The notes under the pieces: model-generated
The model's database searches: none
Told to the model about the DNA's origin: nothing
What the model saw: the letters and a program-made list of their open reading frames with translations, nothing else
Made by a program: the position numbers and the translations under genes
Assembly: GCA_003999685.1 (NCBI GenBank)
Contig: CP021223.1
Coordinates: 496,001-560,000 of the forward strand
Reading direction: 5' to 3'
Length of the DNA stretch: 64,000 bases
From: Taiwanofungus camphoratus
Taxonomy: Eukaryota > Basidiomycota > Agaricomycetes > Polyporales > Taiwanofungaceae
Shown: positions 33,055-46,841 of the stretch, one piece after another
How positions within the stretch are numbered: the first letter of the stretch is position 1
Layout: every line of letters starts with the position of its first letter

Positions 33055-36011
33055 AACGTAGCATCTGTCTGGAAGTCAAGTTGTACAAAGTATGTGTTAT
33101 GTACAGTACCGCCTGGAAGCGAGCGGATGACGCCCATGTATAACGCCATGCTAAATCACTGAATTTGCTCGTGCATTTATATCGTCGCTCAGGGAACAAC
33201 GCTGTGAGGCAGAGATTCTACTCATCTAAACCGCGTTAGAAAAGGGGCCATACAAGACTTTCCGCTCGCTGATACGTATCTCAAACATGGACTTATGCGC
33301 ACAGGCTCGGCGCCATACTTTAGTCTGCGGTATGAATCTTGCGAATTTTGGAGACGCAGAGTCTAACCATTCGACCGCATAGTTCCACTGGAAGCAGGCC
33401 GCGGACGTCGTACATAGCTGATCCACTGTCAGACCGCGTTCGAAGAAGCAAGCTTGAGAAGGCAAGACTCAAGATATATGCATATAAAACGATGAGACGT
33501 GTGAAGTAAAAGGAGGTCATTACCATGCGAGCTTTAAACTCCTTACAATTAGGCAATGCATTTCAGGCGGCTCGATGGCCTTCGGAAGGAGTGCGAGACT
33601 CGCGCAAGTAATCCGACGAGTGCAAGGTACCTATCAGATGTAATCAGTGGAAGGCAGTTTGATGGATTAGCACATGGCGGTTTGAGTGGGTTCAGCATTT
33701 GCTCCTTGTTTCGCTGCCAGCTACCGAATGCAAACACCACACCTGAACGCGGTTCATGAAGAAAAGGCTGACGGGGACAAAACTCACGATCAAGTGCCAG
33801 ATGAACGCTGGACACCTCTCTTTCCCCGGACGTTCAGCCATATCGACTGCGCCGCTTCCTATCTTGGCTGGATAGCTTGAAGGGGGAATATCGAAGGCCG
33901 ATTTTGTATTCTGCTTGACGATAGTCCTATTGTCGATCTCCTACCCTGGACGACTGCACTACCAAGTGCGATGATTGAGCTAAATGAAACAAGGCATGCT
34001 CTACAGCCTCGCTATGAAGTTCTTGGGAGGAGAGGACTGAGGCACACTAACCACAAGGAAGATGATGTTGGTTCACACTTTCTGGGTGCGTCCAGTATCA
34101 TTATCTGCGACCGGAAAGCCCGAATATAAAACAGTATTTGCACATTTCACACATCGCTCGAGGAGTCAACAGGGCCCATTTGAGTATGGTGTGTTGATTC
34201 GCTACTTAACAGAAGTTTTCTCCGTACCGAACTTTTAATTTCTGGAACACCATCGGTTGCCGGCAACAGCTTTCCCTCGTTAACTGGCTTTGCAGGCTCG
34301 CTGACTTGCGCAGAACTCAAACGTTGCAACGGGACGGATGACCACCCGTGTTCTGAGGACCACTTGCTCTAACGCATATAAAAAGACCAACACCTTCCCG
34401 TGCGCTGGCTCGGTGGCGCGTTGCTTTCGGTGGCATCCCCTCCACGAAACCCTCGCCCTCCCCGATTCGGCAGGATTTCTACCTCTTTTAGGAAAACACT
34501 TCCGTACGGGGTACATTCTGCGTCACGTAATCAATGTTGCACCATTCGATAAGATGTAAATGTCCAACGGGGTGACAGTCATGTCCTAAGCCATATATGA
34601 AGGCAAGCACATTCGATTGTCCCTTCATTCATCTCTTCCTTGAACCTTTAAGCTTTATCACTCACCTCTAAGCTTTATCATTCACCTCTCGGTGCGATAG
34701 ACATTGACCAGAGACAATTGCTAACATGAGCATTAATTTTCATCGTGTAGAGCTGTGATGACGCATCCGGCACCTCTGGCTTCACACCTCTACTGGCTTG
34801 TCCTTTCGCTGCATGAATCGGGGGCGATAGTCTATGACTTCCTCTTGTTGAGGCTTCAACATTGGTCTTGTTGGCAGGGGGATGTCCTAGTATATCGTTG
34901 CGGATTGTTAGTTGCATTCTTTTGCCGATTCCCTTTCCCGCTAGGAACGTCAACATCGTTGTTCCACGTTCTCGGGGAAGGTTCATGGTCTGTTGGTTTT
35001 TATTCATGCACCAGGACAATTTGAGAGCCCAACATAGCCTCTGGCATATTTTGGCATCTCATTCGCATCGGGATTCGTACCATCCCGGAAGCCACCTACC
35101 TTCCCTTTCGGATCATTAAAAATTACCGCGCACTCAGCACGTCCTGAAGCATATAAATCAGCAACGATCACCCTGAACGAAGACAGCAACCGCCGACATC
35201 ACAACATGGCTGTCACTTGTCGTCCCTTCTTCCATCAGGACATAACCACCAATGAGACGTCGGTCTTCGCAATATCATCCCCTTTCTGGATCCTATAATG
35301 TGATATTGCTAGATTCAAGGATCGTCAGAGGACTTCAGTCTGGCATGTTCGATGCATGTTACCGGGTTGCACGGGAATGTACGAGCAATATGACGAATAC
35401 ATTGATCAACGTCACCTCCGGTGGCCGAAAATCAGGCAGTTTCCCTTGTGTTTGTCCAAAATATGATTTGACCATGACCTTCCCAACATTGAGAAGATCA
35501 TGACTGGGTTTGACAAGGGCGCGATCTGGATTTAAGATCAGAGAAGCTGCAGCATTTGTTATCACCTTCAAAGAAAAAAAAGTTATGATCTTGTTATGCA
35601 TTCAACACTAGGCCCTTTGCCGGTAATGCAATTATACAAATGGATCGATCACTCGTCGCCTCTTCAAATCATCCTTTGGAGGGTTAGCTTCATATTACAA
35701 TGGCCATGCAAACTCTCAATTACGCGCTTCCGTGACTGCTCTCCCGCCAGCATCACGATAACCTTCCTTCTCGAAGAACACAGTCTAGTCTTCCTTTAGG
35801 GATTGACTTACGGTGTCTTCATCCTGAACCTTCAGGGTAAGTACCATGCCACTGACGCTGGGCTCCATGGAAGCTTGAGCGTCTATACCGTCGTAGAGTG
35901 ACAAATCAATTTCGAGATACAATACACGATAGCAGGGGACCAAACGAAATACAAAGCAGTCATAGACCATATAATACCAACTAGGATGGTCTTTTTCGAG
36001 ACACGGAGAGC
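33055..36011. other. Long gene-poor stretch
   Basis: Nearly 3 kb with only short overlapping frames. A TATA-like ATATAAAT at about 35,151-35,158 precedes an ATG at 35,206 (MAVTCRPFFHQDITTNETS) whose frame soon stops; an intron could extend it, but I found no convincing continuation. A minus-strand frame at 35,785-35,970 is hydrophobic but unassigned. A small 20-base tandem repeat lies at 34,650-34,689. I recognise no element family here. Confidence 0.35.
34650..34689. repeat. Two-copy 20-base tandem repeat
   Basis: Two adjacent 20-base units beginning AAGCTTTATCA and ending TCACCTCT differ at one base (C or T at position 12). Such a pair usually arises by replication slippage; I see no function. 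Confidence 0.85.
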
Positions 36012-37667
36012 TCAGACATCGAACTTGAAATCTTCGTCTACATCTGCGACATCATCGAATACGAGAAGTAGGTCGTCTCTGACGGCCTTCGCTTTCGGCA
36101 GTGCAGTCGCGGAAGAGAGTTTGGATCTTGCGCCCATCACGGAGCTTGACCCTCCATGTCCGGGTACTGCAGTGGCCTTGGTTGCAAGCTGCGTACGTGT
36201 GGTGCTTCCCACTCGCAAGGGGGCGGGGGCACACCGAGGGGCTGCAGGCACAGTGGAGGATGACGAAGGGACAGGTACTCGTCGAGGAACTGTCGCTGCG
36301 GCTGAAGTCGTGCTACTTAAAGGAGCCTTGAGCTTGGACGAGGACGCAGAGGGAGGCTTTCGAATCACGGTCGCCGTTCGGACACCGCTACTCGTAGCAG
36401 ACCGAGCCGTTGCCGCTGTCGCAGAGACGGTCGCCCCAGGCTTGTGGATCATCCTTCCCGCATGGTTCATAGTTGAGGCACTGGTGGCTGGACGCGTTGC
36501 AATTCCAGTCGCCGTTGATGTAGTAGCTCGCGAAGGTGCACGCGTGGATGCTGCTGTGGGCTGTGGACGGACTGGCGGGCCAGGCCGGGTAGCCGGTCGG
36601 GCGATAGACGTTGGGCGGGAGGCCCCTGCTCGAGGTGCAGGCTTTGCCATCGTCTTTTCTTGGACAGCAGTGGTCGCAGGCCTTCGTCGGAACGGACTGT
36701 CATCCTCTAAGAAGTCACCGTGAACGATTGCCTGATAGATCAAGCGACGGGCGTACCTAGCTCTGGCAGGTCTAGCTTCTCCCATTTCGATGGAGACGAT
36801 GCGAACCCGCTCGCCTTCAATAATTCGTGGATATCAATCTGGGTCTCGATATCTGCAGCGTAATAATGGTCTGCGGTATCGTCGAAGTGATCGGAGTGTG
36901 CCATCTCAAAGAGAGTTCGGCCGAGAACCTTGTAATCAGGCATCTCAAATGGCGGCTCGTAAGAAGGATCTTCGCAAATCGCTATGAATTAGCATATTCT
37001 CCACTAAAGAGGCGGATGACACACCTATTGCGGTTGGAGGTCCGTATTCAACTTCGTCGTAGTCCTCTTCCTCAACTGCCTTTTTCTCCTCAGTGTCTAC
37101 CTCGCCTACGCTAACATCTCCGTCGCTCACGTCCCAATGGTTCCCTTGTGTAACCGGGGTCTCAAACTTGTATGCCTTGCCTCCACTGGAACTTCTCGGT
37201 ATCCGTAGGCTCTTCCGGGTAGACGAAGGCCTCAGAAGCGCTCCAGGGGTAACGATTGGTCCGGCATCAAGCAGAGACAGCTTTGCCAGTTTCGCGGTCT
37301 GCGGGACGGGGGTCTTGAACGGTACAGAGTTCGCCACACGGTTCGGAAACGGCGTTTTATCAAGCAGAGGACGTGTTAGTGTAACTTTGGGTTTGACACT
37401 TCCTTTACCGACTTTATGGGCATCTACAGCGTGTATCGTTCATAATGCGTGACAGAGGAGTCCCAGGAATGGTATATACGCACGAGCAGTGAGCGGACGA
37501 AGAGGTGTCTGAGCAATCTTTGATTTGGCATTCACTGTCATGGGACCATGATAAACAGCGTTTTCTTGAAGTGCATTTCGGCCTTTGAGTGTCCTCCCAG
37601 GTGTCTTCGTGCGTGTAGGATGCAAGGAGGCATCCTCATTCAGCGAAACTGGCCAAGCGCTCAACAT
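36012..37667 (-). CDS. Unrecognised basic, low-complexity protein (possible cell-cycle regulator)
   Basis: ATG 37667 gives MLSAWPVSLNEDASLHPTRT then PGRTLKGRNALQENAVYHGP, followed by LLDKTPFPNRVANSVPFKTP, an acidic piece (EEKKAVEEEDYDEVEYGPPT), and a better-ordered block, PFEMPDYKVLGRTLFEMAHS then YAADIETQIDIHELLKASGF. The last exon is a long Ala/Thr/Arg/Pro-rich tail ending DDVADVDEDFKFDV with TGA at 36012. The N-terminal RTLKGRNALQEN contains an RxxL-plus-N arrangement like an APC/C destruction box, and a short ordered patch in the middle follows; this is a layout seen in securin-type proteins. That link is inference and not strong. Stop codons are absent from about 250 codons of the tail, supporting real coding. 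Introns are short. Confidence 0.6.
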
Positions 37668-39191
37668 GGTGGGTTGGAAAGAAACAATATAGGTTACAAC
37701 TAGAAGCGTTAGAGCAGGTAAGAAGGCTAGGAGAGTTGAAAGTCAAAATCCAGAGATTGACGTGCATGATAAAGTGGTCGAACTGTGACAAGCTGAACTC
37801 GAACGCGACATTCCACGTGATCGCGGCGTCTCCGTTGGGAGGTGGCGTCCGGTCTGTCCTGTGTCGTCCTCCCTTTCAGTGAGTCTGAGGCTCGTTGCTA
37901 CCCGGCTGAATAACCTTGAGAATCTATGAGTGCCGAGCCTCTGTTGTGCCATTGTTAACTAACATGCTTGGAGAGCGAAGATACGGCTTCAAGAGTATCG
38001 ACTCTCACAAACACTCCTGAACTCACGCATTCGCAATTTTTCCGTAATGCATACTCATGATCTAGGGCATCTGTTTCATCTTTTCAGGGCACAGCGTAGA
38101 ACATATAAATGGCGACGTCATTGAATACCGAGACCCTGAAACTGAATGCTCGGTTTGCCGCATTCCTTTCGGTTTTACATAAGTATTCCACCAACTTAGT
38201 CCTAAGCAATACCTCGAAGTACGTTATTTTCGGACTTCTTTATCCCAAGGATTGTTAGTGTTGCTCGCGCTGCCATCAGAATACCGCTTTTCACTCCTTT
38301 TCAGACCCCTTCATGAAGCCAAGAGGGAACTCGCCGAATGACTCCCTTCTACTTCGGTGCGACTCTGTTGTTCTGTGTAGCAGCACAGACGCGGTTGGTC
38401 TAGCTCGATTAGAAGACCATATGAATGTCCATGGTTGACTCAGTGGTTTACCAGTCCAATAAGGCGGAGCGCAAGTGGAGATGCCGTTAACCCACAGATA
38501 ATTTTCAGTAATCTGTACGACGACCGGGGTTACGGCGGGAAATTGCTAAACCAAACGGCGAGAAGCGAAGCCAAATTCTATAACAATATGAAATAACACC
38601 GTTCGTTTAAGTTTCGGCGACAGCAATCGTCTAACGCACCGTACAATTCTGACACATGGAGTGTTTTAACGGCGTACAACATGCTGCTAACTGCTCCTTC
38701 TGCCCCACAGGTGGTAGCTTTGGTGTGAAAGTCTCAGCCACGCAAAACAGAGGTCAAAGATCCGGATCTGCAACACGTAAAACGGGCTCCTACGGAAGCA
38801 AGCGCCTATGGCAATGGGCCAGACACACAAAAATGAAGTTTATGCGCCGCTGTGCAAAAAAAGCAATGCACATAGTGAGGCGTACCACGCAACACCTACC
38901 TTGTGCGGAAGCGCGTCCTCGGGAAGTAGATCAAATGACTCAGTGGATACTTGAGCCTCAGCAGGTGTCCGCGCAAAGGATTTAGAACTTTAGAAGTCGA
39001 GCCTTATGAGATACATCACAGATTCAGTCAGGTAAGCAGACCTATATATGACTAGTGCAGGTTGTCCCTGCCTTGGCCATTATGGTTCCCTCTTGTCAGG
39101 TCTCTTGCCTGGAATATATAGACGATATTAATGACCGAGTCGTGGCCGTTATCCTTCAGTTAAACCACAGAATTATTTCGCTACCCGCAAC
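37668..39191. other. Gene-poor stretch
   Basis: About 1.5 kb between divergent genes. A plus-strand frame at 38,656-38,985 (Arg/Lys-rich, with MKFMRRCAKKAMHIVRR) and a minus-strand frame at 37,743-37,952 have no recognisable features. The promoters of both flanking genes should lie here. Confidence 0.4.
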
Positions 39192-40497
39192 ATGTCCGCC
39201 GTTGAGACAGCGGTTTCCCAATGGTCTGCCATCGACATCGACGATTCCTTGGTAGCGTCAAATGGCGCCCTCAACTTTGATTACTTGGAACCACAATACC
39301 TAGATGCATCCGAGTACAGCGACAGCGTCTACTATGCAGGATCTCCCATCCTACACGCTGAATTCGACCCCTTAAGGCAGGCCATGCCATTTTTTCTGGG
39401 ATCGCAGCTGCCGTCAACCGTCGTAAGCCCTGCCTCCGAATTAGCTGGTGCGCTCGAAGAGTCCACGTCCGCTGTCCACGCCTTTCATGGCCATACCCCT
39501 GCAAAACAAAGAAGAAGCAGGCATGGCCCTGGTGGAGTGGCTGGCCAAGATGACGAGCCGCAGTCACCCAAGGTCAGTGCCAACTTCACTTTGTCTTGCA
39601 GAGAGCATAGCTAATGTAATGCTATCAGCAAACCAAGGTGGAACTAGCTGAAAGTAATACCCTTTTCCTTAGATATATAGACTGGCCAGCTCAGGAATTA
39701 GATGCCACCCCAGAATCAAAATCTGAGGTAGGTGTATGCTCTTCCATCACAGGAGAAGCTGACAGCCATTGTCAATCAACAGTCTCTGGAGCAAGATACG
39801 TCATGGTGCAGGGTTGTTCAAGATGCAAACATTAGCGCGCGATTATCATATCGATCGCCGTCCGAGTCCTCCCTGGACAATCTATTGTATCCCGAAGAGT
39901 ATGAGCCATGTGCGTATCGAGGTAAGATACCATGTGATAGCCACTGACCCTGGTTCGCTGCTAGGCTTCGGTGAATTGAGCCCAGTGCCAAATACTCCCT
40001 TTATTTCTCAGACTGCTCTGGAAACGCCAAGCTGGTCGAGTGCCGCAACTGACAGCAAAGTCTTAGAGCTCGTTCCCAACGATAGCGGACAGACGTCAGT
40101 CGAAACGAACAATGTCATCGATGCCGTTCGGCCATATAGCATCCAAGATATCGAGAGGGTTCCAGGGCGCGTAATGTACTCACCTTCCACTGGACAACCA
40201 CTTGGGGTGCCAGAATCTGTTCAGCTGCCGTCATGCGTTCCTCGTATCAAAAAGACGTTCAAACGCAGCACACCGATTGCCTGTTTCTTTTGTCGCAAGA
40301 GGAAGATTGCATGCGGGGGGCCACCCAAGAATAGCAGTGATAAGACTTGCGGGTAAGTGGAGCTTCCTATGCAATTTTATTGCCGCGCGCCAGCTGGTAG
40401 CGCTCAGTGAGAGTGGTCGCCCGCTGCAGGCGAGGAAGGGGTATGGCCAAATATCGTGTACGACTGTCCCCTTTATAGAAGACGGTGCGATGTTCTA
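39192..40497 (+). CDS. Zn2Cys6 fungal transcription factor, C-terminal part unresolved
   Basis: ATG 39192 begins MSAVETAVSQWSAIDIDDSL. The N-terminal part is Ser/Asp-rich (SQLPSTVVSPASELAGAL) and probably an activation region. A later exon ends with the start of a binuclear zinc cluster, PIACFFCRKRKIACGGPP then NSSDKTCG (about 40,275-40,350). Four of the six cysteines are seen with the right spacing (C-x2-C-x6-C ... C). A GTAAGT donor follows; the remaining two cysteines should be in the next exon, around 40,390-40,500, where RRRCDV (about 40,478-40,495) is a candidate. I could not trace a full 3' end, so the end is approximate. The cluster sits near the C-terminus rather than the usual N-terminus. 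Confidence 0.7.
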
Positions 40498-41297
40498 GTC
40501 AGGTTGATACTTGGTTCCAAGAATTCTTCCTTCATACACATCCTCATGCAACCTGCGAGGCGACCATGATCGCTCCCGCGTAATCTCCTTGTTTCACCTT
40601 CATATTGAGAAGCATTCGCTGAGCTTTTACGTCCACGCAGTCAATGTGCACGCCGCAATCAGGAGTGTACCTACCCTCAGACATCACACCGTGGCTTTCG
40701 TTTTAAAGAGTGTCGAATGGATAACGATCAGATAGCGCTCCTCAAGGCCGCCAAGGAGTTCGACGATTAATTGCGGTCATGAATTTGAAAGATTCGCATG
40801 CTATCACAGTTAGTGTCGTGCTTCCAGGCTTGTCTATTGTATGTCTGATTGCCCCTTCTATGAAAGCATGTGCGTGCAATTTACCTAGCTCCGTATCTAT
40901 GCTAGGCCCATACCTCCTCGCCGTTTTCTTCTATTATGTACATATCGCGTTTTGCGTCGGTTTTCACCGCTTTGAGATGTCGATGTGCGTATGCTCTCTG
41001 CTTTCTGTTGCCTCGTGTCGCTGTTTTGTATCGTTTCCATAGTACCTTTCTAAGTAATCCATACGTAGATTTTATAGTGCGTCATATTGAGTGGTGCGAT
41101 AGCATGATACAACAAGCGATAACCTAAGTGTACAATAAGATGACGGCGCGACATGAAACCCTTCCGCTGCAGTTTGTACAACATAACCAAACGAGTGTGG
41201 ACGGCACACATAAGTTTAGATACCGTATTGTAATATAACGAGGGCACTAAATGCAAGAAAGATATACAAGCCTGTCATTCCACACACCCGACGCCAC
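40498..41297. other. Intergenic between convergent genes
   Basis: About 800 bases following the zinc-cluster gene and reaching the end of the kinase gene. A plus-strand frame at 40,779-41,042 is hydrophobic and Cys-rich but follows a late stop and shows no family signature. Some of this may be 3' exon or untranslated sequence of the transcription factor. Confidence 0.35.
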
Positions 41298-43697
<2,400 letters not shown>

Positions 43698-45945
43698 CTT
43701 GAGAGTGTTAAGACTTTAGACGACGTGTCTTGAAGTGATGAGTTGCTGAATGGGTCGCGTTCCAGTTTCTTCTACCAACTCAGAAACCGTCTTTGAGCTT
43801 TTAAACGACAGCTAGGTCAAAGCCTGCCTTTGGAATTTGAGTTGGTCGTGGTGGCCAACAATTGCAATGTTGATCAAAGATGTCAAAGCAGGTCAAAGCG
43901 GTGGCACGTTGCCAGGAGAGCACTTGAACGGTTGTCTTCGAGTTGGACCTTATATCTTGGCTTCTGCTACTTTGAATACAATCTGATGAACGGACCCTCT
44001 GTTGTTGACACAAGCTTGTCGTGTTTAACAACGAGCGCCAACAATGTGTGGCCTCTAAATACGTAAAAGAAGCCCGCTCTGAGCCTCTCATGATTCGAAT
44101 TGCCACCTTATGTTGACGATTGTAGAGAGAACGAAATGTTGCTAATTTGCGTCGTGAAAAAGCATCACGTCGACAATAGTTGGCCTTTCTTTGGCTGGCC
44201 CAAGTGGTAGTGCGTGGTCGGGAACAAATCTGACGGTTGTCTGAGCGATACGCCAGGCCATCGATGGGCTGAGCGTCGTATTTGATGATGCTCGAAGTAT
44301 CGGAAAGAGGTGAGTACATGTTCTGTCAATCGCTAGAGAACCAGCAGTCGGTGCTGACATTGATGTACAGTGAACAAGGCGCTGGATGACCCTCATCGTC
44401 ACGCCGCTTTGAGGCGCGCAGTGGCAGAACGCTCAGTGTCGATCTCACATATCGTTCATGCGATAAGTTATCACGGGGCGGTGAAGAGATTTTTGTATCT
44501 CAAGCTGCAGCCAATCGGGCTCACTGGTCTGCGCTATTCCTCCTACTTGCTCATGTTTGTACGGCATCTTTCGCTTTGGAAGCCATACATGAAGCTCCTA
44601 AGTTTGGTGCTGTTCACGCGTGATGTGCTTTCTGGGTTGCACACGCTACAATTCCAACCGAATTATGGCATCGCTGGGTCAAGGACCGAGTATCCCCAAT
44701 CAATATTCGTGAGACAGGTCATACTTCCCTTTACTTTCAGCAACAAGGTTGCATAGCAATTGGTTGGATGATGTGGATGCTGTACCAACAAACCCAGGGG
44801 AAACAATTCGAGCGAGACAGTAGGCAATTTTTGGCTGTCGATTTTATCAAAGCGCTCCCTGTTCCTCAATAGCCGAGAGCAACAATTCGTGACTGGCCTC
44901 TGTACTGCGAAGATGGAAACGCATCGTACTTGAATGTCACCTGGTGATCTGTCTTGGGCGGTAGGACGTGACTTGCTCGTTCTACCTATGAAACTGACGC
45001 GAATGACTCGGCAGTGTCGGACCACAGCAAAGCATTGCGCGCTACGGGGACCTAAGCCTGGAAATTGCGCGCTTCACCTTCCTAAAGCGCCGTGTAATTC
45101 GATGGTAGGTTTGGTTCCTCTTCCGTTGGTAATGATTCCCTCCTCGGGCCTCTGCTGGTGTCGTTTAACTGCAGTCTTGCGTTACGTGATACGGGCGCGT
45201 TGCGTCGGCCTCGGCGGACAGCGATGCGATTGCTATTAGTCCATCGGACTGGTATCCACTTCGTATCAACCCTGAACGCTGATCTTCCCAACCGAGACCA
45301 TTGGTTTGGGACGCCAACGGAGCCCGTGCGAACGTGTTTAGACTGTTCTCCAGTTTGAACAGTGCATGACAATATCGATAGGATGACCTCCATACAACTC
45401 GTTGAGAAATTCGGTTGGCAGCATTCAGTTTCTCCCGGGTCGGTGAAAATAGTCCTCTACAAGCTCGCCCGATTGAATTTATCTTAAAGTTTTCGAGGAG
45501 CCGACATGTACACGGTGACAGCGATTATTGCAAACCGCCAGCATCTGTTTCGCTCTCATCAACTGGCCCATCAGAGTTGCACCTCATAGATGTTAGTGAC
45601 CATCGTGTGACACTGCCCCTCGCTCTGGAACCTGGATGGACTTATGGGCGTTGTGCTTGAAACATTCTCGAATTGGCTACGTGATATGGAGGTCGGTTGT
45701 ATCAAAGAAAGCATATCCGTGTCTCAATCTTCAGCTCCTTCTTTCTTCGTTCGAGCCGCCTAAGTTCGGTACTGGTTGGTGAGTATGCTCATGAGTGTCT
45801 CTCAAGGTGATTTGAATATTGACGCGTATCTCAATAGCCTGGATTTTGTTACATTCCTTTACTATTTTATTCTCGACGACATTTTACGTTCTACGACACT
45901 TCATTCTGTCTGTATCATCTCTCATTTCTGTCCCTCGTTATCATC
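43698..45945. other. Gene-poor stretch
   Basis: About 2.2 kb with several mid-length frames in different phases (43,801-44,319 minus, 172 codons; 44,370-44,756 plus; 45,082-45,393 minus), none with a motif, signal peptide or coherent exon chain. These look like chance frames or long-decayed sequence. Confidence 0.35.
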
Positions 45946-46158
45946 ATGCCTATTTCTACCCTTGTCGCGCTCGCATTCTCTGCGGTTGCGATGCCCGTGA
46001 TGTCCATGCCTGTTGGGTAAGTCATCATATAACAATGCATTGGCTACACAGCCTCACCACATTTTTGCCTCAGTCAACCTCAGTCAAGGGACGATACATT
46101 GGATTGGCTGAGACTCGGAAAAGGTGTCTCTATCGAACGTTTGGCACGCCTGGCATAG
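45946..46158 (+). CDS. Candidate tiny secreted peptide
   Basis: ATG 45946 opens a convincing signal peptide (MPISTLVALAFSAVAMPVMS). A GTAAGT donor after position 46016 and an acceptor at 46073 give a 57-base intron, the usual size here. The second exon adds GQPQSRDDTLDWLRLGKGVS and IERLARLA, stopping at 46158, for 51 residues in all. The mature part is an amphipathic, charged peptide. Not recognised as a known pheromone precursor: there is no C-terminal CaaX box. Alternatively this is the first exon of a longer gene that takes in a Cys-rich plus-strand frame at 46,346-46,528 (for example SGSCVPGKHCKPQGRGC); the frames can be joined only with an unusually short first intron. Function unknown. 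Confidence 0.4.
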
Positions 46159-46841
46159 ACAGGTAATCGCGTCGCACGACTGACTATCTTCGAATGACAA
46201 TGCCCTGCCCCTTTCATGGCTAGTAGCATGTGGGCAATTGTCACACTTGGAGATGATACAAAAAGTCAACAAATGAAATGATTCTTGATGTTGTCAGTTT
46301 ACTCATAGAATACATTTGGCTATTTTGTGAGGAGCTGGAAATTTCATGTGTCAGAACAGGTTTCCAAATGAACCGTCCTCAGTTCATGTTGTCCCGGGAG
46401 TGCAGCCCTGCAGCAATCATGATAAATTATCGCAAAATGGTCTGGGGTTTGATAGTGGGTCGTGTGTCCCGGGTAAACACTGCAAGCCTCAAGGACGTGG
46501 TTGTAGGATCGAGGATCTGTTCAAGTAGACACTGGCAACCCAATCGTCACATACATACTCAGAGTACTCTTTACCGTATCTGGCTGAGTCCTGGGACTAC
46601 TTACGCGGCTAGCAAGAGAAACCAACTCATTTGAGAGACAATATCCAGGTTTCAAGATTCTGGAACATAGTTTTCAATCAGATCAAGAGGTTCGCAAATG
46701 ACCCCACCTCTGTCAAGTCGAAGCAATGGGAACTGTGGTTGACCTTACCTTTATCCAGTTCGAACTGTCTGATCCATGCTGTACTAGTCATTGGCAAGTC
46801 CTGTCTCCAAAAAACTGAAGCGCGGTGTATGCCTTGCTGCA
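46159..46841. other. Stretch with a small Cys-rich frame, upstream of TRS65
   Basis: A plus-strand frame at 46,346-46,528 encodes a Cys-rich end (QPCSNHDKLSQN, SGSCVPGKHCKPQGRGC). It might be an exon of a secreted protein. The right part should be the TRS65 promoter. Nothing else is supported. Confidence 0.35.

Noticed and set aside
33055-36011. A transposable element in the largest spacer
   Set aside because: I found no terminal repeats, transposase or reverse transcriptase motif, or target-site duplication by eye; only a 20-base tandem pair.
43801-44319. A 172-codon minus-strand frame
   Set aside because: There is no motif, signal peptide or splice partner; its composition looks random.
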